A stretch of DNA of 64,000 nucleotides from CAYTPI01 sp964439625 (lineage in GTDB: Bacteria; Chloroflexota; Anaerolineae; Aggregatilineales; UBA3940). Positions 24,374 through 33,081 of this stretch are shown piece after piece. Under the pieces are notes generated by a model. The model saw only the letters and a program-made list of their open reading frames with translations, was not told the DNA's origin and did not search any database. The stretch lies in NCBI GenBank assembly GCA_964439625.1, contig CAYTPI010000006.1:124001-188000 (forward strand), in the 5' to 3' direction. Positions within the stretch are counted from its first letter, which is position 1; each line of letters opens with the position of its first letter. A program made the position numbers and the translations under genes.

Positions 24374-25360
24374 CTATAGTCTACTCTGAGATGCCTTCGC
24401 GACTGCATCTAAGATCGTCATTGCATTGATGCTCTCTTGAAGCGGAATTTCGGACGGCTGACGACCTTGCGCTGTTCGGGTGAAAGATTCCACCATAAGA
24501 ACGTACTCGTCAACACCTTGAATACTATGTTGAATGGGTTTTTCATCATCCCGACCGCGTGTGTAGTAGACGGCGTCATTGTCGAAGGGAATGAAGGCGT
24601 TATGTGGCAGTTCAATAGAGCCTGTGGTTCCAATGATACTGTAGGTTTGTTGTAAGGCCGAGGCGAAACTACAGTGAATTGTCGCTAAGCAACCATTCTC
24701 AAATTCAAGCAGAGCTGTCGTGGTTAGATCAACTCCCGTGACGCCGAATTGTGCTTGAGCTTTAACACCAACAACTGGCGCCGCAGCTAATGAACTGGCC
24801 ACGCTGACGCCGTAAGAGCCAACATCCATCAACGCGCCGCCGCCCATTGACGGATCGAAACGAATGTTGTTGGCGTCCGCTAGGGTGAAACAAAATGCGG
24901 CATGGATAAGCCGAGGTTCGCCGATCTCCCCGGCTGCAACTATCTGCTTGATTTTTTTAGTCCGTGGATGAAAACGGTACATAAAGGCCTCCATAAGAAG
25001 GCGGTTGTTGGCCTCGGCTGCTGCCGCCATCGCCTTGGCCTCGGTGGCATTGAGCGCGAGCGGTTTTTCGCAAAGGACATGTTTTCCAGCTTCTAAGGCT
25101 TTGATTGCCCAGGGCTTATGCAGGTTATTAGGCAATGGAATGTAAACTGCATCAATGTCTGGGTCTGCTAGGAGAGCGGCGTATCCATCGACGACGTTTG
25201 GGATGTCAGTTTCCTGGGCATACTTCTGGGCACTTGCCGGGTTGCGGCTGGCGAGTGCATGCACAATGGTATTATCGGCTTTTTGCAGCGCGGGGATTAC
25301 AGCTTGACGAGCAATGTATGCATTGCCAAGAATACCCCAGCGATAGACTTGCTCAGACAT
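24374..25360 (-). CDS. Gfo/Idh/MocA-family oxidoreductase
   Basis: A 328-residue NAD(P)-dependent sugar or inositol-type dehydrogenase. The N-terminal Rossmann motif is GILGNAYIA and the family CEKPLAL motif follows at about residues 92-98, then the C-terminal substrate-binding domain (MGGGALMDVGSYGV). The ATG at 25358-25360 is chosen because GAGGT lies 7 bases upstream and the Rossmann fold then starts normally; the frame extends 22 codons further upstream without support. The start overlaps the end of the preceding Gfo/Idh gene by 8 bases, so the pair is translationally coupled. Substrate unknown. Confidence 0.87.
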   Translation of the reverse strand: MSEQVYRWGILGNAYIARQAVIPALQKADNTIVHALASRNPASAQKYAQETDIPNVVDGYAALLADPDIDAVYIPLPNNLHKPWAIKALEAGKHVLCEKPLALNATEAKAMAAAAEANNRLLMEAFMYRFHPRTKKIKQIVAAGEIGEPRLIHAAFCFTLADANNIRFDPSMGGGALMDVGSYGVSVASSLAAAPVVGVKAQAQFGVTGVDLTTTALLEFENGCLATIHCSFASALQQTYSIIGTTGSIELPHNAFIPFDNDAVYYTRGRDDEKPIQHSIQGVDEYVLMVESFTRTAQGRQPSEIPLQESINAMTILDAVAKASQSRL

Positions 25361-26999
25361 GTAATACCTCTGGTTTTCCATCATTCTGCGCTGATTTGGC
25401 CGCTGCCTCAAGAACGCTAACGACACGAGCGGTATGTTCCACAGGAACAGTCAAGGGCTCGCCCATTAGTAGATGGTTTGCTAAGTTTTTATGAAACCCA
25501 TAATCTTCTCGTTCAGGAACGGTGAGTTTTTGTTCCTCCATTGTGCCAGAGGGGGTTCGGCGCTTGGCAACCAGTTCAGGGGGTAGTTCAGTGGTTGGGA
25601 TATCTTCTTGATTGAAGTACAGCACTGAGTCAAGTTGATAGGCTGTATGGTACTGCCAGTATCCGACGATCGCGCCTTCGGTGCCCAAAAGATACCATTT
25701 CGGCTTAGGAATAGCCGCGATATCTGAGTGAGTGAAGTCTGCCTCTTTGCCATCTTGGAAACGTACTTGTATGCGTTCTTGGTCTGCGTTGGTGATGTCG
25801 TGCCAGACACGATTTTGGCGCGTACAGGTGATTTGTGTCACGGGTTCTTGGATGATGTCAAGCATCCAATCTAGATAGTGCGCTCCCCAATCGTAAGTGG
25901 TTCCACCGGATACACGCTCCTCAGAATGCCAAAAGCCACAGGGGTGATTGTAACTGCCGACGAATGTTTCCATGTAGAAGACATCCCCAATTAAGCTTTG
26001 CCTCACCGCTTGTTTGACTGCAAGGTAGTCTACATCCCAGCGACGGTTTTGGTGGCAAGCTATGAGCCTGTCATGCTTTGCGGCTGTTTGTGTCATCTCG
26101 TCAACTTGGGCGCGAGTAAATGCAAGCGGTTTTTCACAGATGACATGTTTGCCTGCCTCAAGCATTTGAATACTCAATTTAGCGTGACTGTTGGGTGGTG
26201 TTGTCACGATGATCAGATCAATATTGGGGTCGGCAGCTAGTTTCGCTGCCTCATCAAACAGGCTGACATCCGAAAAGATTTGACTGGCTTCATTGAGCCT
26301 GTCTGGGTTTAAGTCGCATATACCGCGTAGCTCTAAGTTGTCTGTAAGCATCGCACCTTGACCATGGAGCTGTCCAACTGCCGGCGAATATCCCAAGAGT
26401 CCGATCCCCAACGTGTCTTGGTTGAGCTTCCCAATGCTTGCGCGTAATATGCGATTATACAGTCGGTACGTATCGTCTCGATTGAAGTCTGCCAGCCACG
26501 TAAAACTTGCTTGCCCCTGTCCATGTGGGGTCGTTGTCCAAACTGGGATATGCGTATAGCGCCAGTCAGCATAGAGTATTACTTCGACATTATCATTATG
26601 AGGCGTTACTTCATGCCGCTGGAGAGTCGCGTAGAATGCATCTTTTATGCGGACCCCCGCTGGGTGACCGCGTTGTGTGAATAGTACACGCAGTTCAGCG
26701 AACGGTTCAACGGGGGAGGCATCAATACCAAACCAGTCGGGCAAACTGACTAATTCTTTTCCGAAATTAACAATTAGCACCGAACCACCCGCATTTGTAA
26801 ATTGCTCTAACAGGAGCCAATCATCTGGTGATAGGGTTGAGGCTTCAGCAATTACTGCATCGGGATTTTGAGATATATCGAGTTTGCTTGGACTGTAGTG
26901 AATGGTTGTAGCAGCACCAGAGCCTAGTTGTTCTACAAGTGATGACAGCGTTCTACCAGTAACAGCAAGTCGTAAATGAGGGGTTAAGTTATAAAGCAA
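25353..26999 (-). CDS. Fusion: GATase1/ThuA-like domain plus Gfo/Idh/MocA oxidoreductase
   Basis: A 548-residue protein with two parts. Residues 1 to about 190 look like a ThuA/GATase1-type flavodoxin-like domain (LLLEQFTNAGGSVLIVNFG, then VWTTTPHGQG). From about residue 195 a complete Gfo/Idh/MocA dehydrogenase follows (GIGLLGYSPAVG, then CEKPLAF, then GGTTYDWGAHYLDW). ThuA-like domains occur near such dehydrogenases in sugar degradation. The TTG start at 26997-26999 has no clear ribosome binding site, so the true N-terminus is uncertain. It is the first gene of a two-gene unit with another Gfo/Idh protein, suggesting sequential steps on one sugar or polyol. Confidence 0.78.
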   Translation of the reverse strand: MLYNLTPHLRLAVTGRTLSSLVEQLGSGAATTIHYSPSKLDISQNPDAVIAEASTLSPDDWLLLEQFTNAGGSVLIVNFGKELVSLPDWFGIDASPVEPFAELRVLFTQRGHPAGVRIKDAFYATLQRHEVTPHNDNVEVILYADWRYTHIPVWTTTPHGQGQASFTWLADFNRDDTYRLYNRILRASIGKLNQDTLGIGLLGYSPAVGQLHGQGAMLTDNLELRGICDLNPDRLNEASQIFSDVSLFDEAAKLAADPNIDLIIVTTPPNSHAKLSIQMLEAGKHVICEKPLAFTRAQVDEMTQTAAKHDRLIACHQNRRWDVDYLAVKQAVRQSLIGDVFYMETFVGSYNHPCGFWHSEERVSGGTTYDWGAHYLDWMLDIIQEPVTQITCTRQNRVWHDITNADQERIQVRFQDGKEADFTHSDIAAIPKPKWYLLGTEGAIVGYWQYHTAYQLDSVLYFNQEDIPTTELPPELVAKRRTPSGTMEEQKLTVPEREDYGFHKNLANHLLMGEPLTVPVEHTARVVSVLEAAAKSAQNDGKPEVLHV

Positions 27000-27078
27000 A
27001 TTTTATCTATTCAGTGTTGCGGATATCAGAGCGATTAATCAAATGTAGTGATTAATTACACCTACTCAGGGTAATGAA

Positions 27079-27113
27079 AAACCTGCTCTCTAACAACTTC
27101 AGAAAGTAGGTTT
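27079..27113 (-). terminator. Rho-independent terminator downstream of lutC
   Basis: On the minus strand AAACCTACT pairs with AGCAGGTTT (27105-27113 with 27079-27087, one G-U) and is followed by a T run (27077-27081 on the plus strand as A). It lies about 95 bases after the lutC stop. Confidence 0.6.
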
Positions 27114-27208
27114 GATGCGATGCGCATAGATATTCAAATCAGACACTGACGAGTCACCTAAGTGGATAAACTCAACAAGCGAACAAGTCAGGGCGAAAAA
27201 TACTGTCA

Positions 27209-27853
27209 TTAATCTACAAGAATGATGTGTAATTCGGCAGGGCCGTGCATGCCCATCGTTAACTGCATGGCGATATCTGCCGTACGACTAGGCCCACTGA
27301 TAATCATTGTACGAGCGGCTTCCCTAAAGCCTACCAACCCAGATTTGCGCTGATCTCCAACCCAGGCTTCCATATCTGATACGATTTGCGAGCGTTTCAC
27401 CACGGCGATATGAACCAAGGGTAAAAGCGACGTCAAGCGGTGTTTGCCCGGCTCACTGAGAAGTACCAAGCTGCCAGTAGCAGCTAAAGCAGCATCAACC
27501 CCTGTAATACCCACGCGTACATTTGGATCACGTGGATCAGCAACAACACCCGTTGCTTCAACAAGGTCTTGTAGCCCATTAAGTGGGATGTACTCATAAG
27601 TCCAAGCTAAGATTTTATGATCATCTCCCCACAGATCAATAATAATCTCTGAGGCCTTATGACTGTCAGCAGGTTGGTAGACAACGCAGCCTAGCATCTC
27701 AGCATTATTGATGAACAAATCGACAAGTTCATCATGCGAGTGGAAGTTGACAGGTACCATTGGTAGATGGGTATCTAGGGGCTTAATTTGTTCCTCGGCA
27801 AACGGCTGCTGTACCTGCCTAAGCTTGCTTAATATCTTCTCTTTACTGGTCAT
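27209..27853 (-). CDS. lutC: Lactate utilization protein C (LUD domain)
   Basis: A 214-residue LUD-domain protein of the LutC/YkgG family, with segments typical of it (VGITGVDAALAATGSLVLL, then LPLVHIAVV, and the C-terminal GMHGPAELHIILVD). LutABC oxidises L-lactate to pyruvate in the cytoplasm. The start codon overlaps the lutB stop by 4 bases, the third overlap-coupled gene of the operon. A terminator follows downstream. Confidence 0.9.
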   Translation of the reverse strand: MTSKEKILSKLRQVQQPFAEEQIKPLDTHLPMVPVNFHSHDELVDLFINNAEMLGCVVYQPADSHKASEIIIDLWGDDHKILAWTYEYIPLNGLQDLVEATGVVADPRDPNVRVGITGVDAALAATGSLVLLSEPGKHRLTSLLPLVHIAVVKRSQIVSDMEAWVGDQRKSGLVGFREAARTMIISGPSRTADIAMQLTMGMHGPAELHIILVD

Positions 27854-29256
27854 GATTGCCCCCTACGGTGCTTGCGCCATTGTGCTCTAAATGACTGTTT
27901 AGCAAAAGGTGGAAAACTTCGATAATTCGACCACCCTGCCATCGGGCCTGGTAGTTTTTGTGGTGGATTATCTCCGGTGAGCAGGCGTGCTAGCTTGCCG
28001 CCTACCTCAAATAGCAGTGGTGATTGGTTGCCCATTGCCCACAGCTTAAGGCCCAGTTTCCAATGGGTTTCAACTTCGCCTTGGTCGTAGAGATCACTGC
28101 GTAGATCGAGCAGCATCTTAGGGAGATCAATATCAACAGGGCAGACTTGCTTACAGGCACCACACAAACTAGATGCGTGTGGCAGCGGTTTTGCCTTTTC
28201 GAGGCCGTTTAACAACGGTGTAATTACTGCCCCAATCGGGCCTGGATACACCCAACCGTATGCATGGCCGCCAGTGGAGCGATAGACCGGGCAGGCATTC
28301 ATGCAGGCACCGCAGCGGATGCAGGTCAGGGCTTCGGCATAATCGGTAGCGTATATGTCGCTGCGACCGTTATCGACCAGAATGACGTACATGTGCTCTG
28401 GGCCATCAATCTCACCTGCTCGCCGTGGACCGTTGTACATATGGGTATAGACTGTCATTGTTTGACCAGTCGCACTGCGTGGTAGTATCTGTGTTAAGGT
28501 GGCGTAGTCTTCGACTGTTTCGACAATCTTCTCGATGCCGACAATCGCTACATGGATATTCGGTAGACTGGTTACCATGCGAGCGTTGCCCTCATTGCTT
28601 ACGATGCAGAGCGTTCCTGTTTCCGCAATGATGAAGTTGCCGCCTGTGATACCCATATCAGCTTGCAGGAATTTTTCGCGCAGTTTTTCCCGTGCCCAGC
28701 GAGTCATGTCACGCGCATCCTCAATGAACGGCATGTTCAACTCACGCATAAACAAATCCCGGATGTCCTCCTTCGACTTGTGAATCACTGGGGTGACGAT
28801 GTGGCTAGGTGGCTCATGGCCAAGTTGAAGAATCCATTCGCCAAGATCAGTTTCAACGACTTCGATACCCTGTGTCTCGAGAATATGGTTGAGGCCAATT
28901 TCCTCACTGACCATACTTTTGCTTTTGGCAACCGACTGTATGGCATGTTGTTTGATTATGCCCAGTACAAGCTGGTTGGCTTCATCACTGTTGGCTGCCC
29001 ACAGGACTTTAGCGCCATTTTCGGTGAGCCTTTGTTCAGCTTGTTCAAGTAGTTCTGGTAGTTTGGCTAAAGCACGGCGTTTGGCATTTTTCGCTTGCAT
29101 GCGCATGGTTTCACCATGATCTTGTCCATCAGCAAACATTACATTCAAACGCTTGGTGTAGGCTGTGGTTGTTGCTCGATTGACAGATGCACGCATCTCG
29201 TCATTCATTAAGGCGATTTCTGCCGAGGCAACGAAGTTGTTTGACGTAATGTTCAT
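27850..29256 (-). CDS. lutB: Lactate utilization iron-sulfur protein B
   Basis: A 468-residue LutB/YkgF protein. The N-terminal two-thirds is a LUD domain (NFIIAETGTLCIVSNEGNAR). The C-terminal third has two [4Fe-4S] ferredoxin-type motifs, CIRCGACMNACP (about residues 311-322) and CGACKQVCP (about 363-371), followed by the DUF3390-like tail. It should pass electrons from lactate within the LutABC complex. It overlaps lutA and lutC by 4 bases each. Confidence 0.93.
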   Translation of the reverse strand: MNITSNNFVASAEIALMNDEMRASVNRATTTAYTKRLNVMFADGQDHGETMRMQAKNAKRRALAKLPELLEQAEQRLTENGAKVLWAANSDEANQLVLGIIKQHAIQSVAKSKSMVSEEIGLNHILETQGIEVVETDLGEWILQLGHEPPSHIVTPVIHKSKEDIRDLFMRELNMPFIEDARDMTRWAREKLREKFLQADMGITGGNFIIAETGTLCIVSNEGNARMVTSLPNIHVAIVGIEKIVETVEDYATLTQILPRSATGQTMTVYTHMYNGPRRAGEIDGPEHMYVILVDNGRSDIYATDYAEALTCIRCGACMNACPVYRSTGGHAYGWVYPGPIGAVITPLLNGLEKAKPLPHASSLCGACKQVCPVDIDLPKMLLDLRSDLYDQGEVETHWKLGLKLWAMGNQSPLLFEVGGKLARLLTGDNPPQKLPGPMAGWSNYRSFPPFAKQSFRAQWRKHRRGQS

Positions 29257-30047
29257 GGCTGGCTCTCCTTTGTCGCTACAGTTTCTGCTAACGCTTCTGC
29301 GAGAACATTAGCATAATGACGAACGCGCTTCTGCGATTCTTTTTTCTCAAGGCCACCGTTCATATGGGTCATGCAGCTTACATCGCCACAGAGAATAGTT
29401 GATGCTGGGCAAGCTTCAATATGGTTGATCTTGCGTTCGAGCATTGCCCCGCTGACGGCGTCCATTTTGACGCTAAACAGGCCGCCGAACCCACAACATA
29501 CATCAGCTTCTTCTAACTCGATGATTTCAGTATTAGCTGTGCTGCTAAGTAGTGCCCGTGTGCCAGTGCCTAACCCAAGGTGGCGCAAGCCATGGCATGA
29601 GTCATGTAGAGCGAATGACTGTTGTTCTGGTAGTGCTAGCTTAAGATTAGAGATACCTAGCCCTTCAGTGATGAATTCGCCAAACTCCCATGTAATCGCT
29701 GCCGCTCGATCTGCGGCTTCTTTCCATTTTGGTTCGTCAGCAAACAGAGCTGGGTACTCGTGGCGTACCATTGTGACGCACGAACCGCTGGGGGCCACGA
29801 TCACTTCAGCGTCAGCAAAGGCAGTCAGAAATTGAACAGCAACCCTTTTGGCTTCCGGGCGGTGACCGGCGTTGAAACCCGGCTGCCCACAACACGTTTG
29901 CGCCATTGGAAAATCAACGTCAACGTCGAGATGTTCGAGAACATCAACAACGGCCCAACCTGTGTCAGGGTAAAGCATATCGACCATGCAGGTTACAAAC
30001 AGCGAGACTTTTTTGCCCGCTGGTGATTCGCGTTCAGGAAGACTCAT
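29253..30047 (-). CDS. lutA: Lactate utilization Fe-S oxidoreductase A (CCG domains)
   Basis: A 264-residue LutA/YkgE protein with two cysteine-rich CCG domains: TCCGQPGFNAGHR (about residues 51-63) and VCCGFGGLFSV (about 187-197), preceded by CMVDMLYPD. Such domains bind Fe-S clusters in lactate, glycolate and heterodisulfide oxidoreductases. It is the first gene of lutABC, with AGGA about 8 bases before the ATG. The upstream intergenic region (30048-30203) contains AT-rich sequence where a promoter could lie, but no clear hexamers were assigned. Confidence 0.92.
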   Translation of the reverse strand: MSLPERESPAGKKVSLFVTCMVDMLYPDTGWAVVDVLEHLDVDVDFPMAQTCCGQPGFNAGHRPEAKRVAVQFLTAFADAEVIVAPSGSCVTMVRHEYPALFADEPKWKEAADRAAAITWEFGEFITEGLGISNLKLALPEQQSFALHDSCHGLRHLGLGTGTRALLSSTANTEIIELEEADVCCGFGGLFSVKMDAVSGAMLERKINHIEACPASTILCGDVSCMTHMNGGLEKKESQKRVRHYANVLAEALAETVATKESQP

Positions 30048-30203
30048 TTTAATAGTCCTGGGGAAATAATCAAACGTTCTTATTTACTATTTTAAGACAA
30101 AATAAGATGTTTGGGACGAGACACCCCTAAAACGATTATAGATGACAATCCGGGCGGATTAGCTTGGGTATTTTGGGTATCCGCTTTACCGGGGAAAGGT
30201 CAG

Positions 30204-32357
30204 TCATTCTTCTCCCACAAAACGATGGTAGAGGTCGTTGATATCGGTCTCATCACCAATAAGGGTGATGCGATCACCTGACTTAAGCACGGTATTACCA
30301 CGGGCAACCATCACATCTTCCCCTCGGCGAACAAGCGCAATCAGGACACTTTCTGGCAGAGACAGTTCAGACACTGAGCACCCAAGCAAGCTGCGCGTCC
30401 GGTGTTTATCGTCCAGCCAGAGCGTTAATAGGCGATCACTACGAAGTAGAATTTCTTTCAGCTCTTGTTCGTCAAGCGCACCAACCCAATCAAGCGCGAA
30501 CTCTGGCTCTTCTACGTGCCGAGATATTTGAGTTAGTAAGCGCAGGTGCTGCCCTGGATTATTTTCAGGGCTTACGAGGAAAAATAACGCTATAATCCGC
30601 GCCTTACGTTGGCCTTCATCAGCCTCATCACTGGTATATGTAATTGTCAATGGGTTCTTGAGGCGAACCATCACCAATTCTGTATGGTCAACTTCAGCGA
30701 GACGTAAATTGGGAAGCGCGACTCCCTTATCTTCAAAGACGTAATTCGACCGTAAACTAGCGGCGAAATCCTGTGCGTTTTCTAATGGAACCATGGGGTA
30801 ATGCTGAGCAATTTGTTGGATGGCACGTTTGGACAACTCTTCAAAATCAACATTACCTTGAATATCTAGCACGACCGCTCGCGTAATAACCTCATCATAT
30901 GGGTCCTCATCACGTAGGCCCTTCTCTTTAATGATCTCACGAAGTTCCACTTCGAGCCCAGCGTAACGGCTGCGCCCTAGGCGTTCGAACCAATGGTAGA
31001 CGGCCCCATGGCGAGCAACTTTTCCGCGTGCATAGAACTGAAACCACAAGAAAGCTAGTAGTGCCAACCCTAGCGATAACAGTAGTGCATTTGTGCCGAT
31101 ATACGATAGCAAGAAAACCGACGCGGCTATCCCAAATAACTGCATATATGGATACAGAGGAGAGGGCGCTGACGGATCGTAGAAATCAATTTGACTCTCG
31201 CGCATGACGAGCACTGATGCGTTAACCAACATAAAAATAATGAGCTGAAAAGCTGATGCCAGCTTAGCGATACTTTCTTCGTTGAGAAGTAAGATTGCGC
31301 CAATCATTAAAGCACCGGTGATCAAAACAGAAAAGACCGGAGTGCGCTTCTTTTTGCTTACACTTGCAAAAATCGGTGGAAGGAGACGGTCGCGCCCCAT
31401 TGCTAATGGGTAACGTGAAGCCGCTAAGATACCAGCATTACCAGTTGAAGCGAACGCAGCGATTGCAGCGGCGGCAATCAAGAGCATGCCAATGTTTGGC
31501 GGAACAATTGTCACGACTTCTGCGGCAGCGGCGGCGACGGGTGTTAACACCGAACGAAACTCACTAGGGTCGAGCGCAGCAGTCATGATGGCAATACCAA
31601 CCACATAGATGGCAGTCGTCGAGAAGATCGACAACATCATACCAAGTGGGATGTTACGGGATGGGTTTACAACTTCCTCAGAAACGCTGGCAATTTTCGT
31701 AAGACCGGCATACGAGACGAACACAAAGCCAACTGTTCCTAACAGTCCCTCAATACCAAAAGGTAAAAATGGTCGAAATTGTGTATCGATTGTGGCAGCA
31801 ATGCTCTCTCGCTGTGCTAGAAAACCAATGCCTTGCACTAAAAAAAGAATCATGATGCTGACAAGAATAACGATCAAGACACGTTGCAAGCCTGTTGTCT
31901 CTTTAGCGCCAATAATATTCATGAGCATAAACAACAAAGTCAAGCCCACCGCCACTAGTCGAATTGGGACATCAACAAACAATGCTAGGTAAGCGCCCAT
32001 ACCGATTAGCGCAAAAGCGGATTTCAGCGTTAAGGCGAGATAAGTTCCCGTTCCCCCGACTGTACCAACCATGGGCCCAAGTGCGCGGTCAAGAAAGTAG
32101 TAGTCTCCACCTGCACGGGGCATAGCTGTTGCAAGTTCTGCCATGGAAAACATTGCGGGCAACATCAAAATACCAGCAAGAAGATATGCCAACGAGACAC
32201 TTGGGCCCGTCTGAGCGGCAGCTAGCCCTGGTAGTAAGAAAAACCCCGAGGAAAACATCGCTCCAGTGCAGATCGCATAGACATCAAATAGGCGCAATTC
32301 CTTTTTTAATCTAGTTGGTGCTGCTGGAAGGCCAGTCTGTTTCGGAACCGCAGCCAT
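30204..32357 (-). CDS. APC-family transporter with C-terminal EIIA-like and RCK_C domains
   Basis: A 717-residue protein. Residues about 20-450 are an APC-type amino acid/cation permease (FDVYAICTGAMFSSGFFLLPG, 12 or so helices). A PTS EIIA type-2-like domain (about 490-640) and a TrkA_C/RCK_C domain (about 650-717, SGDRITLIGDETDI) follow. In EIIA domains the phosphorylated His sits in a GxALPHxR-like motif; here the segment is GVALPNLRL, with Asn550 in that place. The domain is therefore probably a ligand-sensing relic rather than a phosphocarrier. RCK_C domains often bind nucleotides such as c-di-AMP. The gene is monocistronic. The transported substrate cannot be told. Confidence 0.87.
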   Translation of the reverse strand: MAAVPKQTGLPAAPTRLKKELRLFDVYAICTGAMFSSGFFLLPGLAAAQTGPSVSLAYLLAGILMLPAMFSMAELATAMPRAGGDYYFLDRALGPMVGTVGGTGTYLALTLKSAFALIGMGAYLALFVDVPIRLVAVGLTLLFMLMNIIGAKETTGLQRVLIVILVSIMILFLVQGIGFLAQRESIAATIDTQFRPFLPFGIEGLLGTVGFVFVSYAGLTKIASVSEEVVNPSRNIPLGMMLSIFSTTAIYVVGIAIMTAALDPSEFRSVLTPVAAAAAEVVTIVPPNIGMLLIAAAAIAAFASTGNAGILAASRYPLAMGRDRLLPPIFASVSKKKRTPVFSVLITGALMIGAILLLNEESIAKLASAFQLIIFMLVNASVLVMRESQIDFYDPSAPSPLYPYMQLFGIAASVFLLSYIGTNALLLSLGLALLAFLWFQFYARGKVARHGAVYHWFERLGRSRYAGLEVELREIIKEKGLRDEDPYDEVITRAVVLDIQGNVDFEELSKRAIQQIAQHYPMVPLENAQDFAASLRSNYVFEDKGVALPNLRLAEVDHTELVMVRLKNPLTITYTSDEADEGQRKARIIALFFLVSPENNPGQHLRLLTQISRHVEEPEFALDWVGALDEQELKEILLRSDRLLTLWLDDKHRTRSLLGCSVSELSLPESVLIALVRRGEDVMVARGNTVLKSGDRITLIGDETDINDLYHRFVGEE

Positions 32358-32716
32358 TTAATTTTCCTTACATATGTTGAAGAAAGACGAATTCCGTGAA
32401 TGAGGAATATAGCGAGATGGCTAACTAATTTCAACAATGAAAATCTTTCTTATTGTTGGCAAGACCCCGCAATTTACACGATAAATAGCCCTAAGAGAAA
32501 GCATTTGTCGGTTAATTTTGCCAATAGATAGACATAACAGATTTAGTATGATAAGTTTATAGTCAGAGTTAATTGAGAAAAAGTTCACAATATCTCTTAT
32601 ATCTTTCGGAATATTTGATTTTTTCTGAAAGATGTATACAATTATTTTAGTCGGGCGTTGGTCAAGCGGATAGTATCGCACTACATACATAGCGTAAGCG
32701 CTAGAGGAGATACATC
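32358..32716. other. AT-rich intergenic region
   Basis: A low-GC stretch between two divergent genes. An 89-codon minus-strand frame (32421-32690) has Ile/Lys/Asn-rich composition unlike the neighbouring genes and no ribosome binding site, so it is judged non-coding. TAGCG-TAAG-CGCTA (32690-32703) is a small inverted repeat just before the ribosome binding site of the 63-aa ORF. Confidence 0.45.
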
Positions 32717-32908
32717 ATGAAGTATGATAATGAAAAGCCTTCACGCGAGGAAGAAATAGCTAATCGCATGGGTGGTATGATGCTGGAAGACAAGCTGATT
32801 ATCATCGAGGCTATCGAAAATAACATTGAGGCACCTTCCGAAGGTGAGCCCTCAGTTGTATCTCCTGAAGTACTCTACAGTTATTGCGTAGATAATACGC
32901 GTATTTAA
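32717..32908 (+). CDS. Small acidic protein of 63 residues, unknown function
   Basis: A 63-codon ORF starting ATGAAGTATGAT with a GAGGAGA ribosome binding site 7-8 bases upstream, and a perfect terminator 20 bases after its stop. This is a complete expression unit. The product is acidic and mostly helical in its first 40 residues (EEEIANRMGGMMLEDKLIII), with a Pro/Ser/Glu-rich C-terminal part. It has no signal peptide, membrane helix or known motif. The strong signals on both sides support a real gene, though the family is not recognised. It might be a small regulator or a ribosomally made peptide precursor; nothing nearby tells which. Confidence 0.6.
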   Translation: MKYDNEKPSREEEIANRMGGMMLEDKLIIIEAIENNIEAPSEGEPSVVSPEVLYSYCVDNTRI

Positions 32909-32927
32909 TTCACAAGGTTTATTGAAA

Positions 32928-32954
32928 GGCCTGCCGATTTGGCAGGCCGTTTTT
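32928..32954 (+). terminator. Perfect rho-independent terminator after the 63-aa ORF
   Basis: GGCCTGCC (32928-32935), a GATTT loop and GGCAGGCC (32941-32948) followed by GTTTTT. Three A residues before the stem also allow partial function on the other strand, for the convergent DHOD-like gene. Confidence 0.88.
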
Positions 32955-33081
32955 GGATCTTTACTGGTGGTAAGCTGGCGCACTGCCACGTCATGTTGTG
33001 CTACGCTGGCACCAGAGTTGCAAGAGCTTCGTTTGAGCAGGCCCCCTACATATGGGTGTAGAGAGCCAGACAATAGTGAGA

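Noticed and set aside
32421..32690. 89-codon minus-strand ORF in the AT-rich gap
   Set aside because: Ile/Lys/Asn-rich composition follows base composition, no ribosome binding site, no motif.
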